A stretch of DNA of 44,509 nt, taken from Planctomycetota bacterium. Its GTDB lineage: Bacteria > Planctomycetota > Planctomycetia > Pirellulales > Pirellulaceae. Below, piece after piece: positions 41,255 through 44,509 of this stretch; the first letter of the stretch is position 1, and each line of letters opens with the position of its first letter. The notes below the pieces were generated by a model. That model saw nothing but the letters and a program-made list of their open reading frames with translations. It was not told where the DNA came from and did no database searches. The stretch is from positions 1 to 44,509 of the forward strand of contig JAJDEH010000258.1 in NCBI GenBank assembly GCA_029259935.1, given 5' to 3'. The position numbers and the translations under genes are program-made.

Positions 41255-43198
41255 TCAGAAAGCCATGACGCGCGCCGGTGCGTCGGGCTCGGCCCGGGGC
41301 GATACATCTTCTGGTTCTGGTTCGGAAGCATATTCGTGGACTAATTCACTCAGTTTCGCCTTGACCGTGACGGGCGGTTGGTTGACCACCGATTCAAGCT
41401 GCTCGATCATGGCATCGATCTCGGACTTGGAAACGGTACGATGATAGGCCGCGTTAATCCGGGGATGCGTGGTCTCCAGCATTTCTTCATCGCATTGATA
41501 CAGTTCCTCTGTTTCCTTTTCGCCGGGACGCCTGCCGACGATTTCGATCTTGATTTCCTTGGTGGAAAGCCCGGACAGGTAAATCAGATCGCGGGCTAGA
41601 TCAAGAATGCGGACGGGGCTGCCCATGTCCAACACAAAGATCTCGCCGCCACGGCCAAGCGCCGCCGATTGCAGCACGAGTTGGCAGGCCTCGGGAATCG
41701 TCATGAAGTACCGTTCCATGTTGGGATCGGTGACGGTTACCGGCCCTCCGCGGCGAATCTGCTCCTGAAAAACCGGAACCACGCTGCCGCTGGACGCGAG
41801 TACGTTGCCGAAGCGAACGACGACGAATTTTGTATTGGAAATTTCGCTGGATGCATGTACATATCGCTCGGCAAGCTGCTTGGTCGCTCCCATCACACTT
41901 GACGGATTGACCGCTTTGTCGGTCGAAATCAGGACGAATCGCTCGGCCTCAAACTCAGCCGCCAAATCGGCGATTGCCTTGGTGCCCAACACGTTGTTGG
42001 CGACCGCCTGCCCAGGATTCATTTCCATCAAAGGCACGTGTTTGTGCGCGGCTGCGTGAAACACAATCTCCGGGCGATACTGCCGAAAGAGCCCCTGCAT
42101 CCGCTGGGCATCGGAAATGTCCGCCAGCAAGGGAACGACACTCGTCGTCGACAGTCGCCGCAGTTCGCGATCGATGTTGAACAAGTTGTTTTCCGCGCGC
42201 TCGACCAACAGCAGCTTCGCCGGCCCGCACTCGGCGACCTCGCGACAAATCTCCGAACCGATGCTGCCACCCGCGCCGGTGACCATGACGGTCCGTCCGC
42301 GAATCATTTCGGTGATCGCCTCGGAATCCAGCGCGACCGACTCGCGACGTAGCAAGTCGTTGATGTCGACGTCGCGAATGCGCACTTGGAACGTCCCGTC
42401 CAGTAGATCGCCCATGCCAGGCACGACCTTGAGTTCGATTTTGGCCTGCCGGCATCGCTGGACCAGCTTTCGCAGCCGACGGCCCGAGATGCTTCCCGAG
42501 ACGAGCAAGATTTGCTGAACGCGCCTGCGTTTGGCAACTTCAACAACGTCGCGCGGCCATCCCAGGCAGCGGACGCCTTCCATTTTCTTGGCGGCCGTGG
42601 GATGGTCTTGCAGAAACCCGACGATGCGGAAATTCAAGTGTTCGTTTTGGTGGATTTCGCGAATAACGTACTCGCTGTCCGGCGATTTTCCAATCAGCAG
42701 CACGGGCGTTCTGCGGTTCATTGTCAGCGATGGCCAGATCCTTTCCACGCCCAGCCGCCACGAGGCGCGAATTCCCCCGATCAGCAGAATACTGGCACCA
42801 CAATCGATGGCTAACACGCCGCGAGGAATTTGCTCATGCAGCAAAAACCCATAATCGATGAAAGCGATGACGATTAAGGAGATAATCGCGGCACGTCCCA
42901 GTGCAAGTAAGTCGTCGAACCTGGCACCACGGCCCCCCGACTTTGAGATTCCCAGGACGTAAAACACGAACAGTTTAAGGCCCACGACAAATGGCAGCGA
43001 TTGCGTCAGTAGCACTTGGTAGTGTGGCGGTACGTCGAAATCGAATCGGACCGCGAAGGCGAAGGCGTAAGCTACCGCCAGGGCGGCAAGGTGAGCGCCG
43101 ACAAATAGCCAACTGGCAAGCTGCGTGCGGACGACTCCTGGCACCCTCTTTTTGGCGGACAAGGAGGTGCCCCCCGTGAATTCAGTAGCCTTGGCCAA
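41255..43198 (-). CDS. membrane-anchored NDP-sugar 4,6-dehydratase (PglF/WbpM/CapD-like)
   Basis: A 647-residue polysaccharide-biosynthesis enzyme. Four membrane helices occupy residues 25-150, followed by a CoA-binding-like domain (TPVLLIGKSPDSEYVIREIH) and then the short-chain dehydrogenase core: GAGGSIGSE (308-316), DISD (360-363), HAAAHKHVPLMEMNP (381-395) and STDKAVNPSSVMGATK (425-440), which replaces the usual Tyr-x-x-x-Lys as in PglF/FlaA1 proteins. It ends with an acidic tail. Such enzymes make 4-keto-6-deoxy sugars from UDP-GlcNAc. The start is TTG at 43198, supported by GGAG at good spacing; no ATG gives the N-terminus. It heads the operon dehydratase-DegT-flippase-small protein. 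Confidence 0.93.
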   Translation of the reverse strand: MAKATEFTGGTSLSAKKRVPGVVRTQLASWLFVGAHLAALAVAYAFAFAVRFDFDVPPHYQVLLTQSLPFVVGLKLFVFYVLGISKSGGRGARFDDLLALGRAAIISLIVIAFIDYGFLLHEQIPRGVLAIDCGASILLIGGIRASWRLGVERIWPSLTMNRRTPVLLIGKSPDSEYVIREIHQNEHLNFRIVGFLQDHPTAAKKMEGVRCLGWPRDVVEVAKRRRVQQILLVSGSISGRRLRKLVQRCRQAKIELKVVPGMGDLLDGTFQVRIRDVDINDLLRRESVALDSEAITEMIRGRTVMVTGAGGSIGSEICREVAECGPAKLLLVERAENNLFNIDRELRRLSTTSVVPLLADISDAQRMQGLFRQYRPEIVFHAAAHKHVPLMEMNPGQAVANNVLGTKAIADLAAEFEAERFVLISTDKAVNPSSVMGATKQLAERYVHASSEISNTKFVVVRFGNVLASSGSVVPVFQEQIRRGGPVTVTDPNMERYFMTIPEACQLVLQSAALGRGGEIFVLDMGSPVRILDLARDLIYLSGLSTKEIKIEIVGRRPGEKETEELYQCDEEMLETTHPRINAAYHRTVSKSEIDAMIEQLESVVNQPPVTVKAKLSELVHEYASEPEPEDVSPRAEPDAPARVMAF

Positions 43199-43572
43199 CT
43201 CTATCTCCAGACAGATTGTTCCGTGGCTTTGAGAAATGAAAGCCGGGGGTGAGAGTCCGTGACTGACGGCAAATGCGCGTTACCGATTCGTCATCAATAA
43301 CAGTTTTCTTTCTTGCCTAATCCGCAACAACCCCCTAATTAGAATATTCTGCCATCCGAAAGTGGCCCATTTCGAATTACGAATCGCCGCCGGATCTTGC
43401 CATGTCAGCACTGCAAGTAGGGAAAGGACGTTCGTCTTCCCGGGTTAGGATGATAGAATGGCAGAGTCCCCAATTTGGGTGATAATCGGCGACGTTGCAG
43501 GGTCTTGACGGGGGTTTGTTCCAAGGCGATTCCTCCCGCAATTTGCTGAAACTAGAGGGTGCCTTTTCGGTC
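43199..43572. other. 374-bp divergent intergenic region
   Basis: It separates the polysaccharide operon (minus) from the EgtB/SenA-like gene (plus). A string gccgggggtgagagtccgtgac near 43243 drew attention as a possible structured leader but does not match a known riboswitch. No gene is supported; a 111-codon minus frame is discarded. Confidence 0.5.
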
Positions 43573-44509
43573 ATGCCCAGGGTCAATCCGATACCTGAAC
43601 CCAGGTTGCTGGCGGAATACGTCAACGACGCCCGCCGGTGTACGTTTGAGCTAGTATCAGATCTCACGGACGAGCAGTTGATAGGCCCCAAGCTGCCTAC
43701 GCTCAATCCCATGTTGTGGGAAATTGGCCACGCGACCTGGTTTCAGGAAAAGTGGGTGCTGAGGCACTGCGCGGGGCGGAAACCGATGCTGCCGAATCTG
43801 GAATCCATCTACGATTCCATCGCCATCCAACACGAGGTTCGTTGGGATCTGCCGCTGCTCTCACGGTCCGAGATCTTTGACTATCTTACCCAAGTTCGCG
43901 ACGCCGTCCTGGAGATTCTAGACAGAGAGCCGCTCAGCCAGCAGTTGGCCTACTTCATACTACTGTCGGTCTTTCATGAGGACATGCATACCGAAGCCTA
44001 TACTTACGCGCGGCAAACACTGTCCTACCCCGCGCCGCGGCCTTCCGTGGCGAATGGAGCCGTCCGGCTACCGACGGCCGGCCGTGTTGAAGGCCGCGTG
44101 CATGAAGCAACCGCCAGCGACATGATCTTTCCCGGCGGCCAGTTTCCGCTGGGGGCCAGCCGCGACGAACCGTTCGTGTTCGACAATGAAAAATGGGAAC
44201 ACGCGGTCGATATCCAGCCGTTTGCGATGGCCCGCGCGGCCGTGACCCAGCAAGAGTTTGCCGCGTTCGTGGAAGACGACGGATATGCTCGCCGCGAGCT
44301 GTGGTGCGAGGATGGCTGGAAGTGGCGACAAACGGTCGAGGCGGCTCATCCGGTGTACTGGCGGCGCGAATCAAACGGCGACTGGTTGCGCCGCCACTTC
44401 GACGCGTGGCTCCCGTTGGAAGCCAACTTTCCCATGATCCACGTCAATTGGTTTGAAGTCCAGGCCTATTGCCGCTGGGCCGATCGCCGCTTGCCCACCG
44501 AAGCCGAAT
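43573..44509 (+). CDS. EgtB/SenA-like iron-dependent sulfoxide- or selenoneine-synthase, 3'-truncated
   Basis: The first 312 codons of a gene that continues past the window end. It has the DinB-like helical bundle of EgtB with the three iron ligands in place: His53 (EIGHATWFQEKW), His135 and His139 (FHEDMHTEAYTYARQTL), then a FGE-sulfatase/C-type lectin domain starting near 150 (FPGGQFPLGASRDEPFVFDN, VTQQEFAAFVEDDGYARREL). EgtB forms the C-S bond of ergothioneine; the HEDMHxEA...RQTLxYP pattern is closer, in my memory, to SenA selenoneine synthases and EgtB-related enzymes. Active-site residues of the C-terminal part are not visible. ATG at 43573 is taken; no strong ribosome-binding site. Confidence 0.85.
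   Translation, partial: MPRVNPIPEPRLLAEYVNDARRCTFELVSDLTDEQLIGPKLPTLNPMLWEIGHATWFQEKWVLRHCAGRKPMLPNLESIYDSIAIQHEVRWDLPLLSRSEIFDYLTQVRDAVLEILDREPLSQQLAYFILLSVFHEDMHTEAYTYARQTLSYPAPRPSVANGAVRLPTAGRVEGRVHEATASDMIFPGGQFPLGASRDEPFVFDNEKWEHAVDIQPFAMARAAVTQQEFAAFVEDDGYARRELWCEDGWKWRQTVEAAHPVYWRRESNGDWLRRHFDAWLPLEANFPMIHVNWFEVQAYCRWADRRLPTEAE

Noticed and set aside
43240..43300. Possible riboswitch leader before the EgtB/SenA-like gene or the dehydratase operon
   Set aside because: The local hairpin does not match any riboswitch core I can recall, and it is far from both start codons.

Overview
The window reads as a chromosome segment of a planctomycete, most likely a Pirellulales-type organism. The diagnostic families are a DUF1559 pseudopilin-like protein at the left edge, a PSCyt2/PSD1 (DUF1549/DUF1553) protein, a cytochrome-WD40 protein, a golvesin-like FAD oxidoreductase and a TPR-SGNH protein. 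Gene density is moderate, base composition fairly GC-rich, and several intergenic gaps are filled with repeats. No phage, CRISPR or conjugation genes were seen.

Layout. (1) 1-7.7 kb, plus strand: the tail of a DUF1559 gene with its terminator, a decayed possible transposase remnant, then a flagellar control block flhA-flhF-flhG, a small membrane protein and a FliA/WhiG-type sigma factor, closed by a perfect 16-bp terminator hairpin. (2) 7.7-17.1 kb, minus strand: three large exported proteins, transcribed as DUF1549/DUF1553, then a PPC/Ig-like protein, then a cytochrome c-WD40 protein. The last two share an unusual Ala/Lys-rich coiled-coil insert. (3) 17.4-20.9 kb: a zinc-ribbon protein, a SAM methyltransferase and an exported FAD oxidoreductase. 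(4) 20.9-28.6 kb is an accessory, unstable zone: palindromic repeats, an intact 1,804-bp ISNCY-like insertion sequence with a 7-bp target duplication and a ribosome-binding site buried in an inverted repeat, several small membrane proteins, a duplicated membrane-protein gene whose second copy is truncated and interrupted by a 138-bp MITE-like insert, relics of other genes, and a 222-bp nested hairpin element. (5) 28.8-38 kb: a TPR-SGNH protein, a tandem PilZ protein, a class IV aminotransferase, tRNA-Leu(GAG), a GAF-PP2C protein with altered metal ligands, a secreted archaemetzincin, a zinc-ribbon peptide, an HtrA-like protease without signal peptide and CsrA. (6) 38.2-43.2 kb, minus strand: a surface-polysaccharide operon (NDP-sugar dehydratase, DegT aminotransferase, flippase, small CxxC membrane protein). 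(7) The right edge holds the 5' part of an EgtB/SenA-like sulfoxide- or selenoneine-synthase gene, cut by the window end.

How the parts fit. FlhF/FlhG set flagellar site and number, FlhA exports, and the sigma factor drives late genes. CsrA and the c-di-GMP-type PilZ protein could connect to the same motile/sessile switch, but that link is inference. The polysaccharide operon would serve the sessile state. The three-gene exported operon with heme motifs, beta-propellers and matching coiled coils is the best candidate here for an incompletely described system. The secreted, eukaryote-like archaemetzincin and the non-canonical PP2C are the most unusual single proteins.
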